Part shown: one piece after another, positions 34,451 to 47,448 of the stretch | How positions within the stretch are numbered: position 1 is the first letter of the stretch | How the letters are laid out: the number at the start of each line of letters is the position of its first letter | Origin: Siphonodentalium dalli | Lineage: Eukaryota > Mollusca > Scaphopoda > Gadilida > Siphonodentaliidae | Assembly: GCA_032622095.1 (NCBI GenBank) | Contig: CP136063.1 | Location: 82,127,980-82,191,979 of the forward strand | DNA: 64,000 bases | Direction of reading: 5' to 3' | Position numbers and translations under genes: made by a program | The notes under the pieces: generated by a model | The model's database searches: none | What the model was told of the DNA's origin: nothing | The model's input: the letters and a program-made list of their open reading frames with translations, nothing else

Positions 34451-37400
34451 TCAAACTGACACCAAAATGAAAATGACGATAATTGCAATTATTTGTATAC
34501 ATGCCATACACAGGTTTATACCAGGAAGCGAATAACAACTTTCCAGATAAGTCCAAGCAATAATATGGATAGGGGCCTGCTGATGCCAGCAGACCAGATG
34601 TCTGAAAACATAACCATATTTTAATTATTGCCGTTGATGATTTCAGCATTATAATTCCACTCACCCCGTCATATCTAACGCCAGATGTGTTACAGTTGAA
34701 TGCAGATGCATATATAGTTATCCCACTATGAGCGACGTGCGTGGACCGTACGCGTGTGTGGTGGATATCTTGATATTATATTGTGGTAGTGCTTGATGTG
34801 CACATTACTAAGAACAAAATGGGGATCATCAGTATTGGTGTAATGTGTCGCTGCATCTCAGAAATGGCATATAGCAACAACTTATGTACAGACCAGAATC
34901 TGATAAGTAACTAGACACGATAGCCGCAGTTTAGGATGGATACACACATGCATGTAATGTCTGTATGTAAAATACATGTATTTTACATGGCCACACCAAT
35001 AATTGACAAAATTAATCACCTGCGCGCGAGAGGTCAATTTCACCAGTGAGTAGTTATAAGCCATTATCAAACAAACTGCCATCAAGAAATTTCAGGCCAA
35101 TCGTAAACATGTCTTCTTCCATGGATGCCGAAATGGGTAATTCTTGTCTGATATATATTGCTATTTTTCACGAGTTATAATTCATTTCGAAAAGTGGATT
35201 AGAGCCGGTCGATTTTATACTTGATTTGTTTCTGTCATTTCTTGGAAACGGGGTTATCCAAAACAAAAATAAAATATGCAGAATTCTTTTATATGATGAT
35301 ACCGGCTTGTTGAGATTTCTCTGATAATTTGAGAGCGAGCTCATGTGATAACATTAATTCAATTGGGATTGCAAATATTCATTATAGCGCCAAAAAATAA
35401 TGCAGGTACAGCGTTGAAATTAAAAAGAGTGACACCCCCCCCCCCCATTTATATATATGTTTCTCAAGCCAAAGGTTGAACAAGCTCCTAACTGTCACAA
35501 GCTTGAATTATAACATTTTCGACCATAATCCACGATTAGGGGAGGGGCTGGTTCTCGAAAGCTTCCAATAACTAAGGGAGTTAATACAATGTATCAGCCG
35601 CGATTATCTGGGCAAGAATTACAATATAATGTTTTACTTAAATATTCCATAGTTGTAAATTTTGCGTATACATGTATAACTGTATAACACAAGAGAGGAA
35701 ATGTGATGTAGTTGGGAACTCGTAGTTAGGCAACCCTTTCGCCGAATGAAGACAAACAGCAACACCATGCATTCAAATTTAAAGCTGTATAATGTGTTAA
35801 TAATTATATGAATAGCATAAATTGCTGCATATTAGATTAATCACTCGTAGAAAACAGACACGACAGACATGACTACGATATTTATAAAGCCGGTTGTCAG
35901 GACTCAGGGTGCTGCATGCACACCCCCCGTCGAGGAAATATGCAATGGTGAATTCGGTAGCTTCTGGGATAATATAGCTCCCGTGCATGTTGGGGGTCAT
36001 AGCCCCATGCGTTGGGGAAGAGACCATCACTGGTATTAACATCAATAGAAGACTGACAATGATATAAACAGAACGTCGACCATTTGAGTTATCGCGCGAA
36101 TAATTATTTTATGCGGCCTGACGACTTTGTCCCAGTCAACGGCTCTTCAGTGGTTCAGAGTTTAACTCACTGTGGTCAAACACAGTCGCAATGATTGGGT
36201 TGTCAGCGGACACATATTACACGGTGTGTATGATCCATGTAAAACTCCAAACACACGATATTTACAGAGATTACATGCATGTGTGTATCCACCCTTAGTA
36301 TTTACTGAACAGCGTGCAAGGAATTAATTAATGCAGGCATATGTCGCTGTACACTCGGGATGATATGGGGACGAGGGATTATTCGCCATATATTTTCTCG
36401 CCCGTGTTGCTTGTAGGGTAAGAAAAACATTGAACACAGCCAAATTTATGCATTAATGACATGGGTTTTACGTTTCAAACACCAATGTCACTTGCAATAT
36501 CAGCAGGTCTCCTGGTCTGTAAATGACCCGTCCAAATGTAACATAAAGTAGACAAGTTTACTTTTCCATCAAGTAGGAAACAACATTTTATATTTCTGAA
36601 GGTTATCGCGTTCATATATTAGAAATACAGAGGTTCTTCCTGGCGGAATTGTTAAACAGAAACTACATAATTAAGTTAGACACACAAGAGGGATTCTCAT
36701 TCTAGACATGGCTATTATTATGTTTATCACTGATCAGATAATTTTTCGGAAGATGCGAAATCTGGACTTATTTTGTACGACGAGCGCTATCTTTTCTGAA
36801 TCTCATCTTCTTTGCGTTATTGGACATTAGTCAATGAAAGCGGCGACGGTGATTTATGGTTTGGGAGAATTCACTTTGTGTTATCACGGCCGTCTTCTGT
36901 TGGTCGAAGCTATTGGCTCCACGTCGACAACAATGGTACATTGTATCTATAACAGACTAGCAAGGTTGCCCGGCGTTGCCAAGGTTAAAGTGACGTGAAA
37001 CGCTATGTTGTTGACATTTAGTGGGAATTGGGAATACTATTGCTCAAAGTGTGACACGTATTGTCATACATTGTACATCATAATGGCATCACACAAGTAA
37101 TTATTAAACATGGATAAGTAGTGGATCACATTTTATGAGAGATTGTCATGTTTGTTAATTAATTCGTCCCACTAATAAAGAAGTATTTATTTATTTACAA
37201 CTGCGCGGCTTCAGACGTTATCATTTTAAATCGTGCAGTCGACGTGGTCGGAATTGACGTTTGTTTTAGTTTTTGCAATTGTTTTTGTTTATATATTTTA
37301 TTGGGATCAAAACGTGAACACCCTAAACACATTAATTCACAAAAATAAAAGACGACAATTTGGTTTTACCTGGAGATGTATAAATCAATCTGGTAGGTTA

Positions 37401-38440
37401 GACTAATATTATGAGGACACATTGTTGTCATATCTCCATGAAGATACAGATGTTTCAAAGAAATTTCAAGGTGCTCCTCTATTCGTGGGGCTATATTGGC
37501 CCGACACAGCGAGATTTTAAGTTATTTATGTTAGGCAATGAATCTGTTCTTAAAAATGAAAGAAATCCTATGTAACTGGCAGATGTACCCTTGTCAGATG
37601 CCAGTATTGGTGGATTATGAAAAGTCATATGACTGTGTTTTATTTTATCTCAGAAGAAACTGTATTTGACTGCACACGTTAAAACCACATTTTTGAAAAG
37701 GCCGTCTATACATTCCAATCTCTCCTGACAAGTTGTATCTTTTGTATGGCAAATATCTTGAATGGACCAGACTCAATTATAATATAATATATGAGCCATT
37801 CTAAAATGTCATTCTCTGACGGTTCTATGTCCCTCGTTTGCAAGAATATACGAATCTCTTAAATATAATGATAAATATACTTTAAATGCTTTCGTCTAAG
37901 TATCTGTGTTTGCTAGCTCTCTATATGAATGCCATGATTCCGTTTATATAGTTGTTCAAGTGACTTAATTCTGTTACCATTAATGACATATTATGGACTT
38001 GTTCGGGTATGTGAAACTGATAAGTTAGCATTCAGACACTATGTCAACTGGAGGGATGTAGCATTTTAGTAACATTGCAGAAAATTTCAAGCAAATCGAC
38101 CGTACCACTCCATAGAAATCATCGTTTGAACTACGCTCAATTGTAAATATTTACTTCTCGAATCGGGACGGAACTATTGGTGACAAACTAACGAAAACGA
38201 TTTCACCTTCGAGAATCTCTACAATTAATTAATATATAAGAATGACGATGTGTGTTGCCAACTTGGATATAATATTTGTAAAAATAACTACTTTGAGCAA
38301 GATTATTCTCCATTTCTATTGATCACCCTAGCGGAGTGTTTCACATCACTTTAAACTTTGTCGAGGTGGCATGTGAACTTTGAACGCTAAAATCTCGCTA
38401 GAACGTGGATAGCGGTGAATAAGACATTCTTATAGATTAT
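34451..38440. other. ~4 kb with no recognisable feature
   Basis: There is no exon, RNA gene or transposon that I can support. The only local oddities are a run of 12-13 C near 35437 and the short inverted pair 'aaatacatgta'/'ttttacatgg' near 34970. Confidence 0.45.
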
Positions 38441-38515
38441 AAAGGCCCCCACCCCTCACCCAAACGGCACCAATTTGGGTTTAGATTCCTCGTAATATGG
38501 AGAAGAATGTGTATT
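38440..38515 (-). repeat. inverted copy of the 13.6-kb dispersed repeat
   Basis: 'caccaatttgggtttagatt' and 'tggagaagaatgtg' are the reverse complement of 'cacattcttctcc..aggaatctaatcgtgtgg..attggtg' at about 13747-13805. Confidence 0.6.
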
Positions 38516-38801
38516 TCTTAGATCAGATTTTGTTTTGTGGCCGCACGGTGGTGGCAGATACTGTCTCTCTTTATACGATCCACGAAACACGCCATATTGT
38601 GTTTACTACCGCGCCTGAAGCACTTAAATATAATTTCAAAGTTTGTGGTATGCAATTGCACAAAGAACCATGCATTTGGGATTCCGACTAACCCTGCCGA
38701 AATAAATTGAGCAGAACTTGGCACGAAAAGGCAGTGGACGAAATTAAACACAATGTTAAAACCATTTCAGAACGATCAGATCTTACCGTCTTTATCCCAA
38801 A

Positions 38802-39408
38802 TCTCATATATATTTTGAAGACCTCTGTCTGTATGTTTGTCTGTCTGTCTGTCATTAATACAAATCTACGATTCTCGACCGATCGGGACGAAACTTGGTA
38901 CGTGTGTGCAGTTTGACCAGGCGGTCGTCGTTGTCGTATTGGCGAGCCCGTGCGGCGCCCGCTTCGCGCATGCGCAGACGAGATCTCGGAAACGGGTGGA
39001 GCTATCGACTTGAAATTTGCTATGTGAATGTATCTTGCCCCGGATACATATTTTATCGGGTCGCCGAGCCCGTGCGACGCCAGCTTCGCACATGCGCAGA
39101 CGAGATCTCGGAAACGGGTGGAGCTATCGACTTGAAATTTGGTATGTGAATGTATCTTGTCCCGGATACGAATTTTATCGGGTCGCCGAGCCCGTGCGAC
39201 GCCAGCTTCGCGCATGCGCAGACCAGATCTCGGAAACGGGTAGAGCTATCGACTTGAAATTTGGTTTTTGAATAGCCCGGTCAACATCGGGCTGGGTAGA
39301 GCTATCGACTTGAATTTTGAATAGCCCGGACAACGTCGGGCTGGGTAGAGCTATCGACTTGAAATTTGGTTTTTGAATAGCCCGGACAACGTCGGGCTCA
39401 TCGGCTAG
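38802..39408 (+). mobile_element. Helitron-like unit 1 of tandem array
   Basis: It starts A|TCTCATATATATTTTGAAG, then a (GTCT)n microsatellite, 'cgaccgatcgggacgaaact', and three ~123-bp repeats containing 'gcgcatgcgcag'. The end is the hairpin 'agcccggacaacgtcgggct' followed by 'catcggCTAG' and T. The TC start, subterminal hairpin, CTRR end and A/T insertion site are Helitron hallmarks. There is no Rep/helicase, so it is non-autonomous. Confidence 0.88.
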
Positions 39409-39436
39409 TCTCATATATATTTTGAAGACCTCTGTT

Positions 39437-39468
<32 letters not shown>

Positions 39469-39957
39469 ATTAATACAAATCTACGATTCTCGACCGATCG
39501 GGACGAAACTTGGTACGTGAGTGTAGTTTGACCAGGCGGTGAACGTTGTCGTATTGGCGAGCCCGTGCGGCGCCCGCTTCGCGCATGCGCAGACGAGATC
39601 TCGGAAACGGGTGGAGCTATCGACTTGAAATTTGGTATGTGAATGTATCTTGCCCCGGATACGAATTTTATCGGGTCACCGAGCCCGTGCGACGTCAGCT
39701 TCGCGCATGCGCAGACGAGATCTCGGAAACGGGTGGAGCTATCGACTTGAAATTTGGTATGTGAATGTATCTTGCCCCGGATAAGAATTTTATCGGGTCG
39801 CCGAGCCCGTGCGACGCCAGCTTCGCGCATGCGCAGACCAGATCTCGGAAACGGGTGGAGCTATCGACTTGAAATTTGCTATGTGAATGTATCTTGCCCC
39901 GGATACAAATTTCGTCGGTTTTTGAATAGCCTGGACAACGTCGGGCTCATCGGCTAG
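39409..39957 (+). mobile_element. Helitron-like unit 2
   Basis: It has the same TC start and 'cggCTAG' end as unit 1, and begins at the base after unit 1 ends. It holds three internal ~123-bp repeats. The 3' part is shortened, and the hairpin has one change ('cctggacaacgtcggg'). Confidence 0.87.
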
Positions 39958-40492
39958 TCTCATATATATTTTGAAGACCTCTGTCTGTATGTTTGTCTGT
40001 CTGTCTGTCTGTCATTAATACAAATCTACAATTCTCGACCGATCGGGACGAAACTTGGTACGTGTGTGTAGTTTGACCAGGCGGTCGTCGTTGTCGTATT
40101 GGCGAGCCCGCGCGGCGCCCGCTTCGCGCATGCGCAGACGAGATATCGGAAACGGGTGGAGCTATCGACTTGAAATTTGCTATGTGAATGTATCTTGCCC
40201 CGGATACGAATTTTATCGGGTCGCTAAGCCCGTGCGACGCCAGCTTCGCGCATGCGCAGACGAGATCTCGGAAACGGGTGGAGCTGTCGACTTGAAATTT
40301 GCTATGTGAATGTATCTTGCCCCGGATACGAATTTTATCGGGTCGCCGAGCCCGTGCGACGCCAGCTTCGCGCATGCGCAGACCAGATCTCGGAAACGGG
40401 TAGAGCTATCGACTTGAAATTTGGTTTTTGAATAGCCCGGACTTGAAATTTGGTTTTTGAATAGCCCGGACAACGTCGGGCTCATCGGCTAG
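39958..40492 (+). mobile_element. Helitron-like unit 3
   Basis: Immediately abuts unit 2. It has three internal repeats and a partial duplication of the terminal 'gacttgaaatttggtttttg' block before the hairpin and CTAG. Confidence 0.87.
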
Positions 40493-41168
40493 TCTCATAT
40501 ATATTTTGAAGACCTCTGTCTGTATGTTTGTCTGTATGTTTGTCTGTATGTTTGTCATTAATACAAATCTACGATTCTCGACCGATCGGGACGAAACTTG
40601 GTACGTGTGTGTAGTTTGACCAGGCGGTGGACGTTGTCGTATTGGCGAGCCCGTGCGGCGCCCGCTTCGCACATGCGCAGACGAGATCACGGAAACGGGT
40701 GGAGCTATCGACTTGAAATTTGGTATGCGAATGTATCTTGCCCCGGATACGAATTTTGTCGAGTCGCCGACCCCGTGCGACGCCAGCTTCGCGCATGCGC
40801 AGACGAGATCTCGGAAACGGGTGGAGCTATCGACTTGAAATTTGCTATGTGAATGTATCTTGCCCCGGATACGAATTTTATCGGGTCGCCGAGCCCGTGC
40901 GACGCCAGCTTCGCGCATGCGCAGACCAGATCTAGAAAACGGGTGGAGCTGTATGTTAATGTATCTTGCACCGGATACGAATGTTATCGGGTCGCCGAGC
41001 CCGTGCGACGCCAGCTTCGCGCATGCGCAGACCAGATCTCGGAAACGGGTAGAGCTATCGAATTGAAATTTGGTTTTTGAATAGCCCGTACAACGTCGGG
41101 CTGGGTAGAGCTATCGACTTGAAATTTGGTTTTTGAATAGCCCGGACAACGTCGGGCTCATCGGCTAG
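40493..41168 (+). mobile_element. Helitron-like unit 4
   Basis: Immediately abuts unit 3. It has four internal ~123-bp repeats, one shortened by about 14 bp near 40940, a duplicated terminal block, the hairpin and CTAG. Confidence 0.87.
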
Positions 41169-41608
41169 TCTCATATATATTTTGAAGACCTCTGTCTGTT
41201 TGTCTGTCTGTTTGTTTGTTTGTCATTTATACAAATCTACGATTCTCGACCGATCGGGACGCAACTTGGTGCGTGTGTGTAGTTTGACCAGTCGGTGGAC
41301 GTTGTCGCAGTGGCGAGCCCGTGCGGCGCCCGTGCAGCGCATGCGCAGACGAGATCTCGGAAACGGGTGGAGCTATCGACTTGAAATTTGGTATGTGAAT
41401 GTATCTTGCCCCGGATACGAATTTTATCGGGTCGACGAGCCCGTGCGACGCCAGCTTCGCGCATGCGCAGACCAGATCTCGGAAACGGGTAGAGCTATCA
41501 ACTTGAAATTTGGTTTTTGAATAGCCCGGACAACGTCCGGCTGGGTAGAGCTATCGACTTGAAATTTGGTTTTTGAATAGCCCGGACAACGTCGGGCTCA
41601 TCGGCTAG
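41169..41608 (+). mobile_element. Helitron-like unit 5
   Basis: Immediately abuts unit 4. It has two internal repeats, a duplicated terminal block with one hairpin variant ('caacgtccggct'), then the standard hairpin and CTAG. Confidence 0.87.
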
Positions 41609-42282
41609 TCTATTATATATTTTGGAAGATCTGTGTGTGTGTGTGTATCTGTCTGTCTGTAATCGATGGACTCGAAAACGGCGAACCGATTTCGATGAAA
41701 CTTGGTATGTGGGGGTAATTTCGGCCGGGGAGTGACATAGGCATATTAATTTACCCGTGCGACGTGACCTTGACCTTGAAATCGGGTCATTTCAAGGTCA
41801 AACGCCCGAATATCACGGGATTTCGATGAAACTTGGTATGTGGGGGTACCTTTGGCCGGAGAGTGGCATAATCCTATTAATTTGCCCGTTCGACGTGACC
41901 TTGACCTTGAAATCGGGTCATTTCAAGGTCAAACGCCCGAATATCACGGGATTTCGATGAAACTTGGTATATGGGGTGCTTTCGTATGGGGAGTCAAATC
42001 GCGAATTTTGATGGGATTTCCACGAAAGTTGATACATAGGGTTACTTTTGTCCACTGAGTGTTTTGGACGAGCGAGTCGTGACCCCGACCTGACCTTGAC
42101 CTTCAAAATGATCAATTCAAGGTCAAATCGGGTAAAACCGGATGGATTTCAACGGGCACATTTGTCGGGTACTTTTGTCCGGGCAGTGTTTTGGACTGGT
42201 CAAATCGTGACCCCACTTGACCTTGACCTTCAAAATGGACAATTCAAGGTCAAAGCCCGGACGAAGTCGGGTCACCTTCTAG
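41609..42282 (+). mobile_element. Helitron-like unit 6, different subfamily
   Basis: It begins 'TCTATTATATATTTTGGAAG' directly after unit 5. A (GT)n/(CTGT)n tract and 'ggactcgaaaacggcgaacc' follow, then ~125-bp repeats with 'tgaccttgaccttgaaatcg'. The end is 'gcccggacgaagtcgggt', then 'caccttCTAG' and T. Its start resembles the elements at 19112 rather than units 1-5. Comparable elements with 'gaaacttggtatg' and a GC-rich hairpin are widespread in animal genomes. Confidence 0.87.
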
Positions 42283-45200
42283 TAACATATACATTCATAT
42301 CTTTAGATCAATAAGGCTAATATAGATTTTAGTTTCGTGCCACGGTTCCAACCAACAGGATTTTATATATGTAATTAGCTTAAATAGTTCTAGCCATCTT
42401 TCTTAAGCTAATGGGTGGAACGTTGTGGGAAAAGTGAAAAGGAAACTTGTCTTGGCTGGTTCGGCCCAGACACACTATATCCAGAAACCAATACCATTGA
42501 TTTGGATAAGTGCCACTACGTTCACGCGATGGATGGTTTTTGAAATTTATTAAAGTTGTAACACGAGGAGGTGGTGTTGCTTTACTCGAGAACAGAATAT
42601 ACTTGAAAATGTATGAAGGACTGAATCTGTGATACCAATCGTTAGTTGGACAGCTCTACGTGTTCAAGAAAGAGCTAAGGTGGCGACAGTGGTGTACGTA
42701 AAAGTGGTTTGGCAGCATTCGTTATTATTTAGATCGATACTTTGCCCAATACGTCCGAGTCGGAGTACGCTTGTGTACACGGTGTAGATCGTGGCCCATT
42801 TAATTCCCACTATCATGGCGCATGTCCACAAACTAGCACCGTGGCATGTATTTTCTTCTGTTGGAAGCTCTTCGGCGAGACGACTTCTGGGCGTCACAAA
42901 TATTGCATTGGATAACGATCACGGAGCGTGGGTACATTATGGTCTTCTAGGGTATAAGAGGCATCCATCCAATGGAATGGTAGAGCTAGCAACCTTTAAA
43001 AGAACACTGTCGAAGTTATCCAGGTACGCCAATGCGTTCGTTGAGTTTTGAATTTACGAATAGTTTATTGAGAAATGGTTAGATAACTGGGAAAATCACC
43101 AGACGTACAAGTGGTATGGGGTATGAGAAGGGTGTAGATAGATATGATCTTCTGAAAGCTAATATACTGATCAACTGTATGTCTTTCTTGTTCAAGATGA
43201 CACACATATCCCATATTTAGCAGATGCATTATAATATATGCTACCATAGGGAAGCTCACGAAAATAACGAATTCGCCGCTTTTTTAGAGCAAAATCGTTA
43301 GCTCGACTGATTAAAGGGACCCTTCTCCCAGAAAGTGTAGAATACGTTGTTGGTATGATCGAGGTAGATTGAACAGACGATGAGATGGAAGCTGGTCCAG
43401 ATAACCATGAATGTGGTAAATCAAAATCGGTTATCTTGAGAGTCATTTATACTATGACTGTTCTGCGCACCTACGGTTACGGCCACCATCAGCGCTTATA
43501 CTAGAGAATGGATTTCGAAATGCCACATCCCGATTATTAACTGGGGTTTTTCGTCCTTCCATAAGGCTGTCAGCTACGTTACGTATTTGAAGACGTTTTA
43601 AATATGAATCTATATATGTTTTGTGAAACGTTTCGTCGAAACATATCGATATTATGACAAAACTGGAAATTATATAACTGAAAATATCTTGGATTTTTCA
43701 ATTTCTGGCCACCAGTTTGATGTAAAAAATATTTATTCCATATAATTCAAAAAGAATACACAATATGAAGCATGAATATTGGTTGTATGGAGGGGATCCG
43801 ACATCAAGCATAAAGCTTATGGGGGTCGTTTCCGATTACGTGTGAATAAGCCCACATTTTGAGAATGATGGCATAATGATAGGCAATTGTGTTCATAATA
43901 ATTTTAGAAGATCGTTGTTGGTATATATATATTACTTACTCAGCTACTCACAGTGTGGGCTGGGTCGATAGATATATCAAAATGAGTTTTTTTGTTCATA
44001 TGGAGTAACAGAAATAAAGTAATTGAAAATAGTTTGGCCACCATCTTGGCTGCGAAAATCAATTATGTGGGCATAAGCTTAACCCCACCCCTAAAATATA
44101 ATTTTCTCAGAAAAATGAACTCTATAGTTTACACTTAGAATGCCACATGCAAAGAAGGCTTTATGTGCATGAAATGAAACAGTGTAGAGATTGACTCGAT
44201 GATGAAGGGGAATTATAAACAACATTGTCTGAAAATGTTCTGAGATGAACATTTTGGGGGGAAATATTAATTTTTACTAATTTCTCAAAATTTTACAACA
44301 TTGTAATTAAAGTTTGATAGGAGTATGGACACAATTACACGAGGATACTGGTCCAGAATTTGTAAATTCATAAAACCGTACATAATCACTTCTTTTGTCA
44401 ACTATTTCATATTTTTTAAATTTTTATTTGAATTATGCTACCAAATGCTGACGAGTGAGACTCACGTTGTACGGGGAGGTAATTTCACTAGATACTAGAC
44501 ACAAATGACGATATATACAACATGGGACACTTCATATCTGATAATTGTTTTAAGATGGCGTCCAAAACGGCCACCAACGTCGAAGATTTTCAAACACCGA
44601 CACAAATTTAACTGGGATCGTCATATGGGGATAAGGGAATTGTTCATTAAAAATGCATTCACTGGTGCTCCTCAAAAAACTAAAGAACTCTAATATCTTG
44701 TCTCAACTAATTTATTGTGATGAGTAATTGATTGCAGAAAATGCTCAATAACTCTGCTCATCCTCAGGGTAACCTGTTAAGTCAAAATTGTCACTACTTC
44801 GGTTATTCCACGCAGATATCATCACATTTATACACCAGTAGATCCTGACATGTCGGCGGCCAAATAACAATTGGCATGAATCACTGTAGCCAATTGCAAA
44901 TAGCAGTAGTTTTTCACAACTGTATTTGGTTAGGGATGAAGTGCAATCAATGTGTTGTTGGTGTGTAGGACTTCCTGGCCCCTCACGCAGCGACTACCGA
45001 TGACCGTCATGGAACCAATCCCATATAATCCCATGCGCGCATGTATCTCATGCACGGTAACAATGCTTCCAATACCGGTACTTCTGTTGCGGGGTAATTT
45101 TAGCCATACCTATTTTCAACCTTGAGGGAGACAAGCAGAACTGACATGGCCTGATTATATATTAGCGATGTGGGGCGGACCGACCCACCCGGGGCGATCC

Positions 45201-46240
45201 GATGCACTGCATGTCAAAGGGTTCAGAACTTCAGGATTTTAGGAACAATTTTTACTCTATTTAGCTGTTATGTTTCTGCCCAGCTTGTGGGTATATATTC
45301 GGGGTCAACGGAAATCATTTGGATTTGTTAACAATACGAAGATTATAATAGTAGCATGGCGTTGATCTATTATATGAACCCGACGGGCATGAAAGGGACA
45401 ATGAGTGGATTGGCCGATCATGATTACGCGTGAATCTTGCTTCATCATTGGTCACATATTCGTTCTTATCCATGTGCATCTGGGTTCTGATTATTCCACG
45501 AGATAACAAACATTATTTACATGACACGCCAACGTGTATATAGGTAAAGGGACATACTTTAGGGACACCTGATGTCACTATACCTAGTGTTGTTTTCATA
45601 TAATCATAAACATGTATATCATGCACTAGTCAGGGCTATGGTTACAAATGCCACACAAATTGCATAGGGTTATAAGGACATGGCATTCAAGAATGGTGTG
45701 AGTTATTGTGCCAAGTAATTGCCTGATAGTTTGCACGAAAACGTGTTGCATAAGAAGTCTGCATTTGGTGTTATTTTTTCTCGTTTTACAACAGGAGAAA
45801 ATTTATCGTAATTCATCGACTTGTTGGCTTGTCACATAAAGCACATACAAATTCTTGGCAAGATGTAAGTAGGAGACATCATCGATATTAGTAGATTGTT
45901 GAAGTTGTTTCATAGTACGATACATTGCACTTCTTTTTTCAGAATAAGTCATTATGTTACCTTTTTCCTGCAACTCGAGAATAGAATCCTGGTACTCAGG
46001 CAAGGCTTCAAATATCCTGTGTCCATGACAAACAATGCCAAATATTTATCAGCCGGTGATAACAAAGACTCATTGACAGACTTCTATTTTTTCGCCAATG
46101 GTCGAGTGCAGAATCTACATGCTGTTTCAAAAACACTGAATTATATAGTGCAAAAGTCATTTCTTTATTGACAATTTCTCTGTATAACAACTTATTTCGT
46201 TAATATAAAATAATTCACCTGAACACATGTTTACATCAGA
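42283..46240. other. ~4 kb without a confident gene
   Basis: One open stretch at 42791-43022 ('RRLLGVTNIALDNDHGAW') ends at a plausible donor (ccag|gtacgc) but has no recognised domain and no paralogue, so it stays unassigned. The rest shows no recognisable exon or mobile element. Confidence 0.35.
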
Positions 46241-46241
46241 T

Positions 46242-46400
46242 AAGTTGGCAGAACTCAAGATCAAAACGGACAAATTGCGGGTGTAAGATGGATAGCTCTA
46301 AAATCAAGTGCTTACTATTAACAATAATAACAACTTTATTTTAGAGTTATCCATCTTACACCCGCAATTTGTCCGTTTTGATCACGTGTTCTGCCAACTT
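46242..46400. mobile_element. foldback element with ~60-bp arms
   Basis: The left arm starts 'aagttggcagaactcaagat' and continues to 'tagctctaaaat'. The right arm is 'attttagagttatcc' through 'gttctgccaactt'. The pairing is nearly perfect around a loop of about 35 nt. Confidence 0.88.
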
Positions 46401-46536
46401 GTGGGCCTCATATCCGAAAATTAATAGATTTCAAAAATCGATATCTAATCACTCTGTGCTTTGACGGGTGGGTTCCTCGACTCGAATCAAATAGTTTTTA
46501 CCCCCAAAGTAATAGTAATATAGGACCCTCTGATCG

Positions 46537-46800
46537 GATTGAGTACCTTTAAACCGGACCACCGACAAGTTCGTACGCTGTGTTGTGTAATAAATAGCCA
46601 GGTGCTGTAACATTTTTGGCTTTTGTTTACATATCAGAGCCTTGGAACTGGACAATACCATACTATTTATGCGATATTTATGATTTGAATAAGAGCAAAG
46701 TATGTCTATATATTTTAATGTTCTTTCTATTTATGACGGTTGTAACGGATATGCCTACTTTAACAGCAAGGCCCACCGTAGAGACCATCCGTGCCCTTAA
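46537..46800. mobile_element. TTAA MITE, copy D, upstream of gene 3 (left end eroded)
   Basis: It aligns with copy C upstream of gene 2: 'caagttcgtacgctgtgttg', 'tggcttttgtttacat', 'gcgatatttatgattt' and the end 'gtgcccTTAA'. Its left TTAA cannot be placed securely. It lies about 325 bp upstream of the gene 3 start. Confidence 0.6.
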
Positions 46801-47125
46801 ATATATACTTAAATGGAAGGCCATTAGCAGAATCAATGTTAGAACGTCTTGAGCATCTACTGGAAGTTTGAAGTCCACACTCTGGAGTAATCTCAATTAA
46901 AGCCCATTGTTTGAACTGTTTGATTGTAGTTGGGAGAGCTGAATGAGGGTCAAATTTGTTGGACGTGGATTGTGAGGCTGTATTATTCGTTTTGTGTTGG
47001 TGTGGTAGATGGAATGATCTTCTTCGTTTTATGTTGAAATAAGTAGTTGCCCATACCATATCGTGTTCGCAAATCGGTTCGTGTAACCTGCACTTGTTCA
47101 CTTGCTTCGAAAAAAAACCACAAAG

Positions 47126-47448
47126 ATGGCCGGCGGAGATTTCGCGAAGATTTCCATATTCTCAGCTCTGACAATGTTAACTTTTGTCGGAGTTAATGCA
47201 GAATATTCGAATGACAAGTCCCGCATCGTAAAAAAACCTTTGGCGGTACGGGTTGTGGGTATCATGCGGAGATTCGCGCGCGGAGCCGTATTGAATGTAG
47301 CACTGCATGTGCACAAAATGAACAATGCAATTCTGCTAATGCTATCAAGGACGAGACCGGATATAGATGTGTGCTTTCAGCCCACCATACCAGCTTGAAC
47401 TCGGACCCTCTTGTGGATTCGGAGAACTCGACATACATGGAAACAGAG
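47126..47448 (+). pseudogene. gene 3 exon 1, frameshifted
   Basis: It aligns end to end with gene 2 exon 1, including the signal peptide region 'MAGGDFAKISIFSALTML' and the donor GAG|gttagt at 47449. Its length is 323 nt against 324, which shows a net 1-bp deletion near 47229-47240, where a run of seven A replaces 'ttaagacgaaac'. After about residue 37 the reading frame is lost, and it meets a stop at 47398 before the donor. The PAN-like cysteines exist only in the other frame. The cause could be a true mutation or a sequencing or assembly error in the homopolymer. Exon 2 is intact, so inactivation would be recent, or an alternative start is used. Confidence 0.8.

Noticed and set aside
38688-41520. 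Overlapping open frames on both strands with 'MREAGVARARRPDKI' or 'RRLEI'-type repeats
   Set aside because: They are shadows of the Helitron internal repeats; no Rep/helicase motif is present.
42791-43051. Exon of an unknown gene
   Set aside because: An open frame and one donor-like site only; nothing else supports it.
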